From Leptospira neocaledonica (GTDB lineage: Bacteria; Spirochaetota; Leptospiria; Leptospirales; Leptospiraceae), in contig NZ_NPEA01000007.1 of NCBI RefSeq assembly GCF_002812205.1, positions 248,001-312,000 of the forward strand: a stretch of DNA of 64,000 bases, given 5' to 3'. Numbering within the stretch: position 1 is the stretch's first letter; each line of letters begins with the position of its first letter. Below the pieces are notes generated by a model, which worked only from the letters and a program-made list of their open reading frames with translations, searched no databases and was not told the DNA's origin. The translations under genes were made by a program, and so were the position numbers. Positions 37,707 through 46,225 of this stretch are shown here, one piece after another.

Positions 37707-39026
37707 TTGAAAAAGAATCCTCCGCCTAAAAAGAGATCGAAACTGATCTCCAATCCCAAAAAGAAAAAACTTGCCATCATAGGTTCAGGCATTGCCGGAA
37801 TGGGCTGTTCTTATTTTCTAAGAGATGATTACGATGTCACAGTATTTGAAAAAGCAAACTATGTTGGAGGTCACACAAATACAGTATTCGTACCGGAAGA
37901 AGAAAAAGAGATCCCGATTGATACCGGATTTATAGTATTCAATCATGTCACTTATCCCAACTTAAAACGCTTTTTCGAAAAATTGAATGTGCCTACTAAA
38001 AAGACTAGTATGTCTTTTAGTGTGCAGCATGTTCCCGATCATCTAGAATTTTGTGGTTCCGGATGGAAAGGTCTATTTGCTCAAAGAAAGAATATATTCA
38101 ATTTTCGTTTTTTACGTTTGCTCTTAAATATAAATCGATTCAACCAAGAATCTCCCAAGATCTTAGAAGATCCTAAATATAAAGAATACTCTTTGCATAG
38201 GTACATAAAAGACGAAGGGTATCATCCCGACCTTTTAACGTACTATCTTGTACCTATGAGCTCAGCAGTTTGGTCTACTCCGGAAGATCTGATGTTGGAA
38301 TTCCCCGCTTATTCTTTAGTGCGCTTTTTCTTGAACCACGGATTCTTAGGACTGAACACTCAACACCAATGGTATACGGTGGATGGAGGTTCTATAGAAT
38401 ATGTAAAAAGGTTGATGTCGCCCGATCGAAATCGATTTCATACCAACTTACAAGTATTAGGTGTAGAAGTCACTTCGCCAGGAAAGGCCAAGCTTATATT
38501 TAAAGGGAAAAAGTCGGAAATATTTGATAAGGTCATACTTGCCTGTCATGCGGACAGTTCCTTATCTATTTTAAAAAAGCCTACATCTTTGCAGAAGGAA
38601 TTATTGTCTCAGTTTAAGTATCAAGATAATATTGCGACCCTACATACGGATGATTCGGTAATGCCAAACACAAGATCAACTTGGTCTTCTTGGAATTATA
38701 GAATGGATAAAATCCAGGGACAGATACATCCGCATACGATCTATTGGATGAATAGTTTGCAAGGAGTCTCCAAAAAGAAGGATTATTTTCTATCTATAGG
38801 AGATCCTGGGCTTGTGGATCCTAAAAAGATCTTGAAAAGGATAAAATACGAACATCCTCTTTTTCATGTCGGTTCTTTAAAAGCGCAAGGTAGATTATCC
38901 GAACTGAATCGAAAAGGTCCGATCTATTTCTGCGGAAGTTATTTTAGATACGGATTTCATGAGGATGCTTTTTGGTCCGCTAAAGAATTGTCGGAGACCC
39001 TGCTAGGAAGGAAGGTATGGGACTAA
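37707..39026 (+). CDS. FAD-dependent amine oxidase-like protein of a lipid-modification cluster
   Basis: A 439-residue flavoprotein with the ADP-binding loop KKLAIIGSGIAGMGCSYFL, FEKANYVGGHTNTV and IDTGFIVFN (the COG2907 type). Members sit next to DUF1365 and cyclopropane-fatty-acid synthase genes in many bacteria and are thought to act on lipid acyl chains, for example as desaturases. The start is TTG at 37707, with AGGAAGAAGGAAG upstream. Its end overlaps the DUF1365 gene by 10 bp. First gene of a six-gene + strand run to 43441. Confidence 0.88.
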   Translation: MKKNPPPKKRSKLISNPKKKKLAIIGSGIAGMGCSYFLRDDYDVTVFEKANYVGGHTNTVFVPEEEKEIPIDTGFIVFNHVTYPNLKRFFEKLNVPTKKTSMSFSVQHVPDHLEFCGSGWKGLFAQRKNIFNFRFLRLLLNINRFNQESPKILEDPKYKEYSLHRYIKDEGYHPDLLTYYLVPMSSAVWSTPEDLMLEFPAYSLVRFFLNHGFLGLNTQHQWYTVDGGSIEYVKRLMSPDRNRFHTNLQVLGVEVTSPGKAKLIFKGKKSEIFDKVILACHADSSLSILKKPTSLQKELLSQFKYQDNIATLHTDDSVMPNTRSTWSSWNYRMDKIQGQIHPHTIYWMNSLQGVSKKKDYFLSIGDPGLVDPKKILKRIKYEHPLFHVGSLKAQGRLSELNRKGPIYFCGSYFRYGFHEDAFWSAKELSETLLGRKVWD

Positions 39027-39799
39027 ATTCCAAGATAGTCGAAGCCAGGGTCATGCATGATCGTAAGATCCCTAAACCGAATCGGTTCAATTACGGGATC
39101 TTTACATTTCAATTGGACCTCGACGAACTTGACCTAATAAACGATCGTTTATGGATATTTGGAAATAATAAGTTTCGGGCCTTTAGTTTTAACGATAAGG
39201 ATCATTTAAACTTCGGAAAAGAAGGTATAAAAGAAAATTTTTTAGAGTACATAAGACAGGAAGGAGTCAAAGAAAAGGTAGAAAAGGTAACGCTAATCAC
39301 CAACCTGAGAGTATTCGGCTATGTCTTTAATCCGGTATCGTTTTATTTCGCAGAGGATAAGGATGGAAATCCAATATGTGCCGTTGTCGAGGTTGGAAAT
39401 ACATTCGGAGAAATGAAGTTATACTTCCTTGGAAAAGGATCCTTTGATCAAAAAGGATTTAAAAAGAAAGAAGGGAAGTTCTTCTACGTATCTCCGTTCG
39501 TCGGTTTGGACTCAGAGTTCGAATTTTATTTAAATCCGCCCCAAGGTGGAAGGGTAAACCTAAGAATAGACGCTTTCGAAAATGGAGAAAGAGTCATGGT
39601 GACAACTTATACCGGAAATGTTTTGGATCTGACTGATCTAAATTTAATCCGGATGTTCTTAAAGTATCCTTTTGTAACGCTTAGGGTGATCGGGCTCATC
39701 CATTGGCAGGCCTTACTTCTTTACCTGAAAAAAATCCCTTTCATTCGAAAGAATGAAGGGATAGACAAACAAAGAGGATTGCATCTTGGAAGGCGATAA
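39017..39799 (+). CDS. DUF1365 family protein
   Basis: A 260-residue protein of the DUF1365 family: KIVEARVMHDRKIPKPNRFNYGIFTF at the N-terminus, then LITNLRVFGYVFNPVSFYF and AVVEVGNTFGEMKLYFL. The biochemical role is not established; the gene almost always lies between a flavin oxidoreductase and a Cfa-type methyltransferase, so it is taken to work on the same lipids. It overlaps both neighbours by 10-14 bp, which implies translational coupling. Confidence 0.9.
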   Translation: MGLNSKIVEARVMHDRKIPKPNRFNYGIFTFQLDLDELDLINDRLWIFGNNKFRAFSFNDKDHLNFGKEGIKENFLEYIRQEGVKEKVEKVTLITNLRVFGYVFNPVSFYFAEDKDGNPICAVVEVGNTFGEMKLYFLGKGSFDQKGFKKKEGKFFYVSPFVGLDSEFEFYLNPPQGGRVNLRIDAFENGERVMVTTYTGNVLDLTDLNLIRMFLKYPFVTLRVIGLIHWQALLLYLKKIPFIRKNEGIDKQRGLHLGRR

Positions 39800-41084
39800 T
39801 ATTGTAAAAGTAGAACCGTTACAGGAAACCACGGGTTCCGAGATCGGAACTTTAAGTTTTTATGAAAGAATCTTCTTCTCTGCCTTGTCGAGGATGCAAA
39901 GAGGATCGTTGCGTATTCTCTTTCCCGACGGAGGGCAAAGATATTTAGGAAATCCTAATTCTCCGGATCCTCCTGAGTTTCATCATGCGATCTTACAAGT
40001 GAAAGACAGAAAATTTTTCAAAAAGTTAGTATTGTACGGAGATATAGGCCTTGCAGAATCGTATATGGACGGCGATTGGGATACTGACGATATTCGTGCG
40101 ATCATTTGTTGGTTTTTATTAAATTTAGAAAGTACACCATCTGTGAGCGGTTCTAATAAAAATTTTATTCACCTCACATTAATGAATCTAGGAAATCGAC
40201 TTTTACATTTGTTCCGAAATAATTCGGTTCGAGGAAGTAAAAAGAATATTTCAGAACATTACGATCTAGGAAACGATTTTTATAAAAAGTTCTTAGATCC
40301 CACCATGACTTATTCATGTGCTTATTTTTCCGATCCGGCAAAATCTTTGGAAGAAGCGCAAATTGCGAAAATTGAAAGCTTATGCAAAAAATTGAAACTA
40401 AAAGCTGCCGATCATCTTTTAGAGATCGGGACCGGTTGGGGTGCATTCTCTACTTACGCAGCTAAAAATTATGGATGCAAAGTAACTTCTTATACGATCT
40501 CCGAAGAACAATACAAGTTTGCAAAAACAAAGATCTCTGATATGGGTCTTGAAAATCAAATCGAAGTCCGACTCGAAGATTATAGAAAAGTGCAGGGCTC
40601 TTATGATAAAATCGTAACTGTAGAGATGTTAGAAGCTGTAGGTCATAAATATTTCGAGGACTTCTTTGCAATGTGTAATCGAGTCTTGAAAAAAGAAGGG
40701 CTTATGGTTCACCAGATCATCACTTGTCCTGATTCCAGATATGAGTCTTTTAGAAAGGGAGTGGATTTTATCCAAAAACATATCTTTCCCGGGTCACTTT
40801 TGCCTTCTATTGCTCGAATCAATGAAGCAATCAATAAAACTGGAAATATGTTCCTCCACGAACTGGAAGATGTAGGCAAATATTACGATCGAACTCTCAT
40901 GTCATGGCAGAAAGGATTCGAAGAAAATCTTCCCTCAATCGCAGGTATGGGTTATGACGAATCCTTTTTACGCAAATGGAGATATTATTTTTCGTATTGC
41001 GCCGCAGCCTTCCATATGAGAAATATCAGCGTAGTGCAGGTAGTATATACCAGGCCGAATAATCTCGGATTGAATTCTCAGTGA
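39786..41084 (+). CDS. cfa: Cyclopropane-fatty-acyl-phospholipid synthase family protein
   Basis: A 432-residue SAM-dependent enzyme that methylates or cyclopropanates double bonds of membrane acyl chains. SEHYDLGNDFYKKFLDPTMTYSCAYF is the family entry block, LEIGTGWGAFSTYAAKNYG is the SAM loop, and VEMLEAVGHKYFEDFF holds the conserved Glu. The C-terminus with YFSYCAAAFHMRNISVVQ is typical. The start is TTG at 39786 inside the DUF1365 end. The product could be a cyclopropane, methyl-branched or methyl-alkene acyl chain; this cannot be told from sequence. Confidence 0.92.
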   Translation: MEGDNIVKVEPLQETTGSEIGTLSFYERIFFSALSRMQRGSLRILFPDGGQRYLGNPNSPDPPEFHHAILQVKDRKFFKKLVLYGDIGLAESYMDGDWDTDDIRAIICWFLLNLESTPSVSGSNKNFIHLTLMNLGNRLLHLFRNNSVRGSKKNISEHYDLGNDFYKKFLDPTMTYSCAYFSDPAKSLEEAQIAKIESLCKKLKLKAADHLLEIGTGWGAFSTYAAKNYGCKVTSYTISEEQYKFAKTKISDMGLENQIEVRLEDYRKVQGSYDKIVTVEMLEAVGHKYFEDFFAMCNRVLKKEGLMVHQIITCPDSRYESFRKGVDFIQKHIFPGSLLPSIARINEAINKTGNMFLHELEDVGKYYDRTLMSWQKGFEENLPSIAGMGYDESFLRKWRYYFSYCAAAFHMRNISVVQVVYTRPNNLGLNSQ

Positions 41085-41563
41085 CAAAATTAGAAAACCA
41101 GGAATTGAAACCATCCTTCTTCGCAAAAGCCAAAGCAAGGATTCTAGAAGAATTAAAAACCGGAACTAGTCCGGAAAAGATAGCTTTATCTTTAGCAATT
41201 GGAGGAGCGATAGGAATCTTCCCTTTGATAGGAACTACGATGGCATTATGCGCTCTCCTAGGATTTGTCTTAAGATTGAACCCAGTTTCGATTCAGATTG
41301 CAAATTATGCGATGTATCCATTTCAAGTTTTTCTAATTATACCTTTTTTGAAATTGGGGGCTTATTTATCGGGTAAGGAGCTGGATCTCACTTGGGCTTA
41401 TAAGCTTGTAGAGGGAGATAGTTCTCAACTTTGGGAAGGTCTTTCTCATTCTGCAGTGTATGCGGTTTTGGGTTGGACCTGTATGGTGCCGATACCCGCG
41501 GGAATTTCCTATTTTCTATTATTGATCCTGGTCAAAAAAGCAAATCAAATCGTCCGCAAATAA
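41081..41563 (+). CDS. DUF2062 membrane protein
   Basis: A 160-residue protein with an N-terminal amphipathic segment and three to four hydrophobic helices (ALSLAIGGAIGIFPLIGTTMAL, VSIQIANYAMYPFQVFLIIP and the C-terminal IPAGISYFLLLILV). It matches the DUF2062 pattern (GTSPEKIALSLAIGGAIGIFP). The family is of unknown function and occurs beside lipid genes. The start is GTG at 41081, overlapping the cfa stop by 4 bp. Confidence 0.85.
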   Translation: MTKLENQELKPSFFAKAKARILEELKTGTSPEKIALSLAIGGAIGIFPLIGTTMALCALLGFVLRLNPVSIQIANYAMYPFQVFLIIPFLKLGAYLSGKELDLTWAYKLVEGDSSQLWEGLSHSAVYAVLGWTCMVPIPAGISYFLLLILVKKANQIVRK

Positions 41564-41588
41564 AATCCATGTATATCGGAGTATCCTA

Positions 41589-42380
41589 ATGTACGAAAAA
41601 GCCGTATCCTTGATGTTTACCGCCTGGGTGGTTATATTCTTTCTGATGAGCTTTCTATGGTTAGTCGGAAAGCTCATTAAAAACTATTCGATCGTAGACG
41701 TAGGATGGGGGCTCTGCATCTCTACGGTTGCAATCGTATATTTTCTATTAGGCGACGCTTTTTCCGTAAGAAAGGCGATTTTTGCTTTTATGGCTACGGT
41801 TTGGGGATGGAGACTTTCTTATTTTATATTCACCACAAGAGTTTTAACCGGTCACGAAGATGCAAGGTATACTGAATTTAGGAAGGATTACGGGGATCAG
41901 GTGGATCGAAAATTTTTCATCAATGTGTTCCAGTTCCAAGGAATTTTAGGAACGATCTTAAGCCTTCCTTTTCTATTTCCTGCACTGAATCCTTCCATAC
42001 AAACTCATCCATTGGAATTGATAGGTCTTAGTATTTTTATAATTGCGTTATGGGGAGAATCAGTTGCCGATTTCCAATTGGCCGAGTTCAAATTGGATCC
42101 TGCAAATAAAGGAAAGGTTTGCGATGTAGGTCTTTGGAGATATAGCAGGCATCCGAATTATTTTTTTGAATGGGTGATTTGGATTTCTTTTGGTTTAGTC
42201 TCTCTTGCGTCTCCTTGGGGATGGCTCGGTCTCATCTCTCCGTTAGTTATGTTTATTCTTTTAACTAAGATCACTGGGATCCCGTTGAATGAGATCGGAC
42301 AATTGAAATCGAAGGGGAATCTTTATTTGGAATACAAATCCAGGACCAGTGCATTCTTCCCTTGGTTTCCCAAGAAGTAG
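41589..42380 (+). CDS. DUF1295 / steroid-5-alpha-reductase-like membrane protein
   Basis: A 263-residue membrane protein with seven hydrophobic segments. The signature GLWRYSRHPNYFFEWVIWISF in the C-terminal half is that of DUF1295/3-oxo-5-alpha-steroid 4-dehydrogenase-like enzymes, which reduce carbon double bonds with NADPH. The FAD oxidoreductase-Cfa-DUF1295 combination is seen in clusters making modified fatty acids. Reduction of a methylene intermediate is an attractive but unproven role. Confidence 0.88.
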   Translation: MYEKAVSLMFTAWVVIFFLMSFLWLVGKLIKNYSIVDVGWGLCISTVAIVYFLLGDAFSVRKAIFAFMATVWGWRLSYFIFTTRVLTGHEDARYTEFRKDYGDQVDRKFFINVFQFQGILGTILSLPFLFPALNPSIQTHPLELIGLSIFIIALWGESVADFQLAEFKLDPANKGKVCDVGLWRYSRHPNYFFEWVIWISFGLVSLASPWGWLGLISPLVMFILLTKITGIPLNEIGQLKSKGNLYLEYKSRTSAFFPWFPKK

Positions 42381-42409
42381 ATCTAAGTTAGAATAAAGGA
42401 AACTCAAAT

Positions 42410-43441
42410 ATGAATTTGATCTACACTCTAATGGAAAAAGATATTTTCCCGGACTGGTTGATCCGATTCAGGATACGTCAACTTCTGCGTCTTAGGCTCC
42501 GAACGGAAGACAAGGGGAGTCTCGAGAAAAATCAGGAACATCTAATCCAGTATGTAAATTCCTTAAAACAATCTCCGATTGCTGTAGATACCCAAGCTGC
42601 GAATGAGCAACACTACGAAGTTCCTTCTTCTTTTTTCAAATTGGTCATGGGAAAATATATGAAGTACAGCTCGGGTTACTGGACTTCTCATGATGTAGGC
42701 ATAGACGAATCGGAAAGAACGATGTTGGATCTGACCTGCAAAAGAGCTGAACTCGAGAACGGGATGAACGTTTTGGATCTGGGTTGTGGTTGGGGATCTC
42801 TTTCTCTTTATATGGCGGAGAAGTATCCGAAATGCAAAGTAACAGGGGTTTCCAATTCTAAAAGCCAAAAAAAATTCATAGATTCAGAGGCCAAGAAAAG
42901 AGGTTTGAAAAACCTGAATATCATTACTGCAGATATGAATGTATTCAAAACAAATCTGAAATTCGATCGGATCATATCGGTAGAAATGTTAGAACATATG
43001 AAAAACTATGAAGTCCTCTTCAAAAAACTGGCTAGCTTTCTGAAACCGAAGGGAAAATTTTTCATACATATATTTACTCATAAAAAGTTCGCATATCCTT
43101 TTGAAGTTGTGGATGATACTGATTGGATGGCTAAATATTTTTTTACGGGAGGGCAGATGCCTTCTCATGATCTATTTTTATATTTCCAAAAGGATTTTCA
43201 GATCTCCGACCAATGGGTAGTAAACGGTAAAAATTACGCGCTTACTTCCGAAGCTTGGCTTTCCAATATGTATAAGAATAAGAAAGAAGTCCTAAAAATT
43301 TTGGCAGAAACGTATGGTAAAGACCAAGCAGTAAAATGGTTTGTTTATTGGAAAACTTTCTTTATGGCATGCGCAGAACTTTGGAAATACAGAAACGGAG
43401 AAGAATGGATCGTTTCACATTATCTTTTCGATAAGAAATAA
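42410..43441 (+). CDS. Second Cfa-like SAM-dependent methyltransferase
   Basis: A 343-residue methyltransferase related to Cfa and to plant coclaurine N-methyltransferase-like proteins: NEQHYEVPSSFFKLVMGKYMKYSSGYW, VLDLGCGWGSLSLYMAEKYP (SAM loop) and ISVEMLEHMKNYEVLF. It is shorter than Cfa and lacks the N-terminal part. The pair of different Cfa-like enzymes in one cluster suggests two methyl transfers or two substrates. It is the last gene of the run and convergent with the TetR gene. Confidence 0.88.
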   Translation: MNLIYTLMEKDIFPDWLIRFRIRQLLRLRLRTEDKGSLEKNQEHLIQYVNSLKQSPIAVDTQAANEQHYEVPSSFFKLVMGKYMKYSSGYWTSHDVGIDESERTMLDLTCKRAELENGMNVLDLGCGWGSLSLYMAEKYPKCKVTGVSNSKSQKKFIDSEAKKRGLKNLNIITADMNVFKTNLKFDRIISVEMLEHMKNYEVLFKKLASFLKPKGKFFIHIFTHKKFAYPFEVVDDTDWMAKYFFTGGQMPSHDLFLYFQKDFQISDQWVVNGKNYALTSEAWLSNMYKNKKEVLKILAETYGKDQAVKWFVYWKTFFMACAELWKYRNGEEWIVSHYLFDKK

Positions 43442-43520
43442 AAACAACATAACTCCTAGGTCTTTATACTAATTGCAGAAATTGGAATCTGTTTATCCCT
43501 TAAAACTTAACTCTCGATTA

Positions 43521-44141
43521 TTATGCTTTCAATCCGGTATATAAGAATTGGATTAAGTCCTTAGTGATCTTTCTTGCTTGTTTTATCTCGATAGATCTGA
43601 ACATCATCTGCTGGCCTGATAATAATACCGCGACTCCATGGGCCATTGTCCAGGCGGAAGTGGCCGCTTTTTCTGCATTTCCTTCCGGGATTAGTCCTGC
43701 TTTTTGGCAATCTCTGATAATCTCAACGATGATTTGAAACGTTTCGTCTTCGGTTTTGATCAAAGAATCGTATTTTAAATGGCTTTCGATCTGATTTCCA
43801 TACATAATCCGAAATAGATCAGGATTTTCTAATGCAAATTCTACATAGGAAACTCCGGATTCCCTGAATAGAAGTAATGGCCTTTTTTTATATTTTGCTC
43901 TTAATTTCTTTTGTTTTTCTGCCAACATTCTAAAACCTTCTTCCGCGATGTCCGCATATAAGGATTCCAAGTCTGGATAATGCCGATAAGGAGCAGATTG
44001 GCTGACTCCGGCCGAGGTGGCGGCTTTTCTGAGGCTTAAGGCCTTATAACCTTCTTCTTTTAAGATCTTTACGGAGGCGTCCAATAAGGCCCTTTTTAGG
44101 TCTCCGTGGTGGTATGAATTTTTTTCTTGGGAATTTTTCAT
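43521..44141 (-). CDS. TetR-family regulator of the lipid cluster
   Basis: A 206-residue TetR regulator with HTH at about 18-60 (DASVKILKEEGYKALSLRKAATSAGVSQSAPYRHYPDLESL) and a WHG-type C-terminal domain (PDLFRIMYG, AWTMAHGVAVLL). It is divergent from the CrtI/RetSat-like gene, with a palindrome in the 85-bp space between. It probably represses that gene and itself, and perhaps the six-gene run. A fatty-acyl ligand is plausible for this group, but this is inference. Confidence 0.9.
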   Translation of the reverse strand: MKNSQEKNSYHHGDLKRALLDASVKILKEEGYKALSLRKAATSAGVSQSAPYRHYPDLESLYADIAEEGFRMLAEKQKKLRAKYKKRPLLLFRESGVSYVEFALENPDLFRIMYGNQIESHLKYDSLIKTEDETFQIIVEIIRDCQKAGLIPEGNAEKAATSAWTMAHGVAVLLSGQQMMFRSIEIKQARKITKDLIQFLYTGLKA

Positions 44142-44181
44142 GTTGACATGTATTACATTGAGGGTTCTAATTATAAAACTG

Positions 44182-44202
44182 AATGTGTTCAGTGTTCACA
44201 TT
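44182..44202. promoter_or_regulatory. Candidate operator between TetR and CrtI-like genes
   Basis: AATGTG (44182-44187) and CACATT (44197-44202) form a perfect inverted repeat with a 9-base spacer, 24 bp before the CrtI-like start and 40 bp before the TetR start. Size and position fit a TetR operator. Confidence 0.55.
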
Positions 44203-44226
44203 GAATGCGAATAAGAGGTTTTGTCA

Positions 44227-45810
44227 ATGAATATTGATCAAGTAGGAAACGAATTCGATATTATATTTATAGGTTCCGGAATGGGAAGCCTAACTACCGC
44301 CAGTCTTTTGGCCCAGTCAGCAGGGAAAAAAGTTTTGGTCTTGGAAAAACATTTTCAACCGGGCGGTTTTACACATGAGTTCCAGAGAAAACAAGGAAAG
44401 TATCATTGGGATGTGGGCATTCATTATGTAGGTGATATGCATGAAGGCGGGCTTTGTAAGAAGATCTCGGATAAGATCACTCGCGGGCAACTCACTTGGA
44501 AAAGAATGCCTGATCCTTTCGAACGTTTGGTTTTCCCTACTCGAAACTTCGATATTTACGGAGATCCTGAAAAGTTTAAATCGGATCTGATCAGTCAATT
44601 CCCTGAGGAAGAGGAAGCTATTGAAAGATATTTAAAAGATATTAGAAAAATTTCAGTCCTTTTTGGAAAGGCGATCATGATGAGACTTTCTCCTCCACCT
44701 TTGGATTCTCTCATCGGGATACTGGGAGAAGGGAATGTAGTAACTCTCAAGGATTATTTCGATAAAAATTTCAAGAGTGAGGATTTGAAGGGGATTTTAG
44801 CCGCTCAATGGGGAGATTACGGACTTCCACCTTCTAAAGTGGCTTTTGCGATGCATGCAACACTCGTGCAGCATTATATTAATGGAGGTTATTATCCAGT
44901 AGGGGGGGCCGGTAAAATTTTCGATTCGATAGAACCGATCTTAGAGGAAAATGGGGGCGCAGTCCTTTCTTCCGTAGAAGCAAAAGAAATCCTGATCAAG
45001 GATGGAAAGGTAGTAGGGGTTAAAGCAAAAGCATTAAGGGGAGAAGGTCATGAGCGAGACTTTTTCGCTCCGGTTGTAATCTCATGTGCGGGAGCTTATC
45101 CTACTTATACAAAATTGATCCCCGATTCATATCCGATATCTTTTAGAAAGGATCTAAAAGATTTTTATAATAGAGAAAGAATGACTACAAGTATTTGCCT
45201 CTATCTTGGTCTTTCCGAGAGTCCTGCGAAATTCGGATTTAGTGGGGAGAATTATTGGATTTTCGCTTCTCCTGATCATGATAAGAATTTTTCGGAAAGA
45301 AATGATTGGCTTTCGGAAAGTGATGAAATACCGAACCTATATCTCTCTTTTCCAAGTCTAAAAAATCCAGAAGCAAAATCTCATACCATGGATGTGATCA
45401 CATTCACTGATTATGCTAATTTCGCGGAATGGAAAGACGAACCTTGGAAGAAAAGGGGAGAAGAGTATAAGGAATTTAAGGAGAAGATCATAAATCGTAT
45501 CCTTACCACATTGGAGTCCAGGTTCCCAGGTCTTACTAAGTTGGTCGAATTTGCTGAACTTTCCACTCCGATCACGAATGAACATTTTACTTCTCATCCG
45601 GACGGAGCTATCTATGGTTTGGCTTGTGTACCCGAAAGATACAAAAAGGAAAAATGCCCTTGGTTCGACGTCAGAACTCCTGTTGAGGGTCTGTATTTAA
45701 CCGGTGCTGATGCTGCTTCTCCGGGGATTGCAGGCGCGATGATGGGGGGCTTAGCTGCTGCTTTGGCGGTAACCGGCAACGCAAATCTACTGAGAGAGTT
45801 AAGAAATTAG
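44227..45810 (+). CDS. CrtI/CrtISO/RetSat-like FAD oxidoreductase
   Basis: A 528-residue flavoprotein of the phytoene desaturase/carotenoid isomerase/retinol saturase group. IIFIGSGMGSLTTASLLAQSAGKKVLVLEKH is the FAD loop, HWDVGIHYVGDM follows, and LYLTGADAASPGIAGAMMGG is the C-terminal FAD block. AAGAGG at 44213 fits the ATG at 44227 better than the TTG at 44221. No carotenoid synthesis genes are near, and the neighbours are lipid-modification genes, so saturation or isomerisation of an acyl or polyene double bond is more likely than carotenoid work. Confidence 0.88.
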   Translation: MNIDQVGNEFDIIFIGSGMGSLTTASLLAQSAGKKVLVLEKHFQPGGFTHEFQRKQGKYHWDVGIHYVGDMHEGGLCKKISDKITRGQLTWKRMPDPFERLVFPTRNFDIYGDPEKFKSDLISQFPEEEEAIERYLKDIRKISVLFGKAIMMRLSPPPLDSLIGILGEGNVVTLKDYFDKNFKSEDLKGILAAQWGDYGLPPSKVAFAMHATLVQHYINGGYYPVGGAGKIFDSIEPILEENGGAVLSSVEAKEILIKDGKVVGVKAKALRGEGHERDFFAPVVISCAGAYPTYTKLIPDSYPISFRKDLKDFYNRERMTTSICLYLGLSESPAKFGFSGENYWIFASPDHDKNFSERNDWLSESDEIPNLYLSFPSLKNPEAKSHTMDVITFTDYANFAEWKDEPWKKRGEEYKEFKEKIINRILTTLESRFPGLTKLVEFAELSTPITNEHFTSHPDGAIYGLACVPERYKKEKCPWFDVRTPVEGLYLTGADAASPGIAGAMMGGLAAALAVTGNANLLRELRN

Positions 45811-45842
45811 AAATTTCTAATGAAGGAAATCCCATTTTATAC

Positions 45843-45895
45843 TACGAGCCTTCTTTTGTCCCCTGTTCTTATATGGCAGGGGTTGAAGGCTCGTA
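45843..45895. repeat. Nested inverted repeat
   Basis: Outer arms TACGAGCCTTC and GAAGGCTCGTA (11 bp, perfect) enclose inner arms CCCCTG and CAGGGG. There is no T-run on either side, so it is probably not an intrinsic terminator. It may be a structured RNA or mRNA-end protector after the CrtI-like gene, or a miniature repeat. Confidence 0.7.
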
Positions 45896-46042
45896 AAACG
45901 ATTCCACGTTTACCGGAGGCTTCCGGTCCTGACTTTGGAGAATTTCCTGGATCTCATCCTTTCCGTCTGCTGTTCTATCTGGGGAGAAGAAATTGCTGAT
46001 TCAATCTTAGCCGTTGCAGTAAACAATTTTGCTAAGAAAAAT

Positions 46043-46060
46043 TTGTAGGAGCTCCTACAA
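46043..46060. repeat. Perfect 18-bp palindrome
   Basis: TTGTAGGAGCTCCTACAA is a complete palindrome in the spacer. It differs by one base in the core from the GWAGGAACTCC motif that is dense at 10.7-23.3 kb; partial versions occur at 46184 and 63336. Confidence 0.8.
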
Positions 46061-46137
46061 GATTATCTCAGAAATATCGATTGCGAGAATGATGTTTTTG
46101 TGATATTGAAAATTTTCGAAATGCCCACGGGCCACTC

Positions 46138-46161
46138 CCCCCTCCCAAAGTAGGGTGGGGG
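46138..46161. repeat. GC-rich intergenic stem-loop
   Basis: CCCCCTCCC and GGGTGGGGG pair with one T-T mismatch around the loop AAAGTA. It lies just after the end of the - strand RibD-like gene; no clear T-run follows on either strand. Confidence 0.6.
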
Positions 46162-46225
46162 CGAGCTTTCATCCTTTCGTTGGAATTCCTACATACGAAG
46201 GATCTCCATCTAATAACACCTTTTC

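Larger units (their letters stand above)
45811..46225. other. 415-bp spacer with stem-loops and palindromes
   Basis: No gene is visible. The spacer carries a long nested hairpin (45843-45895), a perfect 18-bp palindrome (46043-46060) and a GC-rich stem-loop (46138-46161), the last two of the kind scattered between leptospiral genes. Confidence 0.7.
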
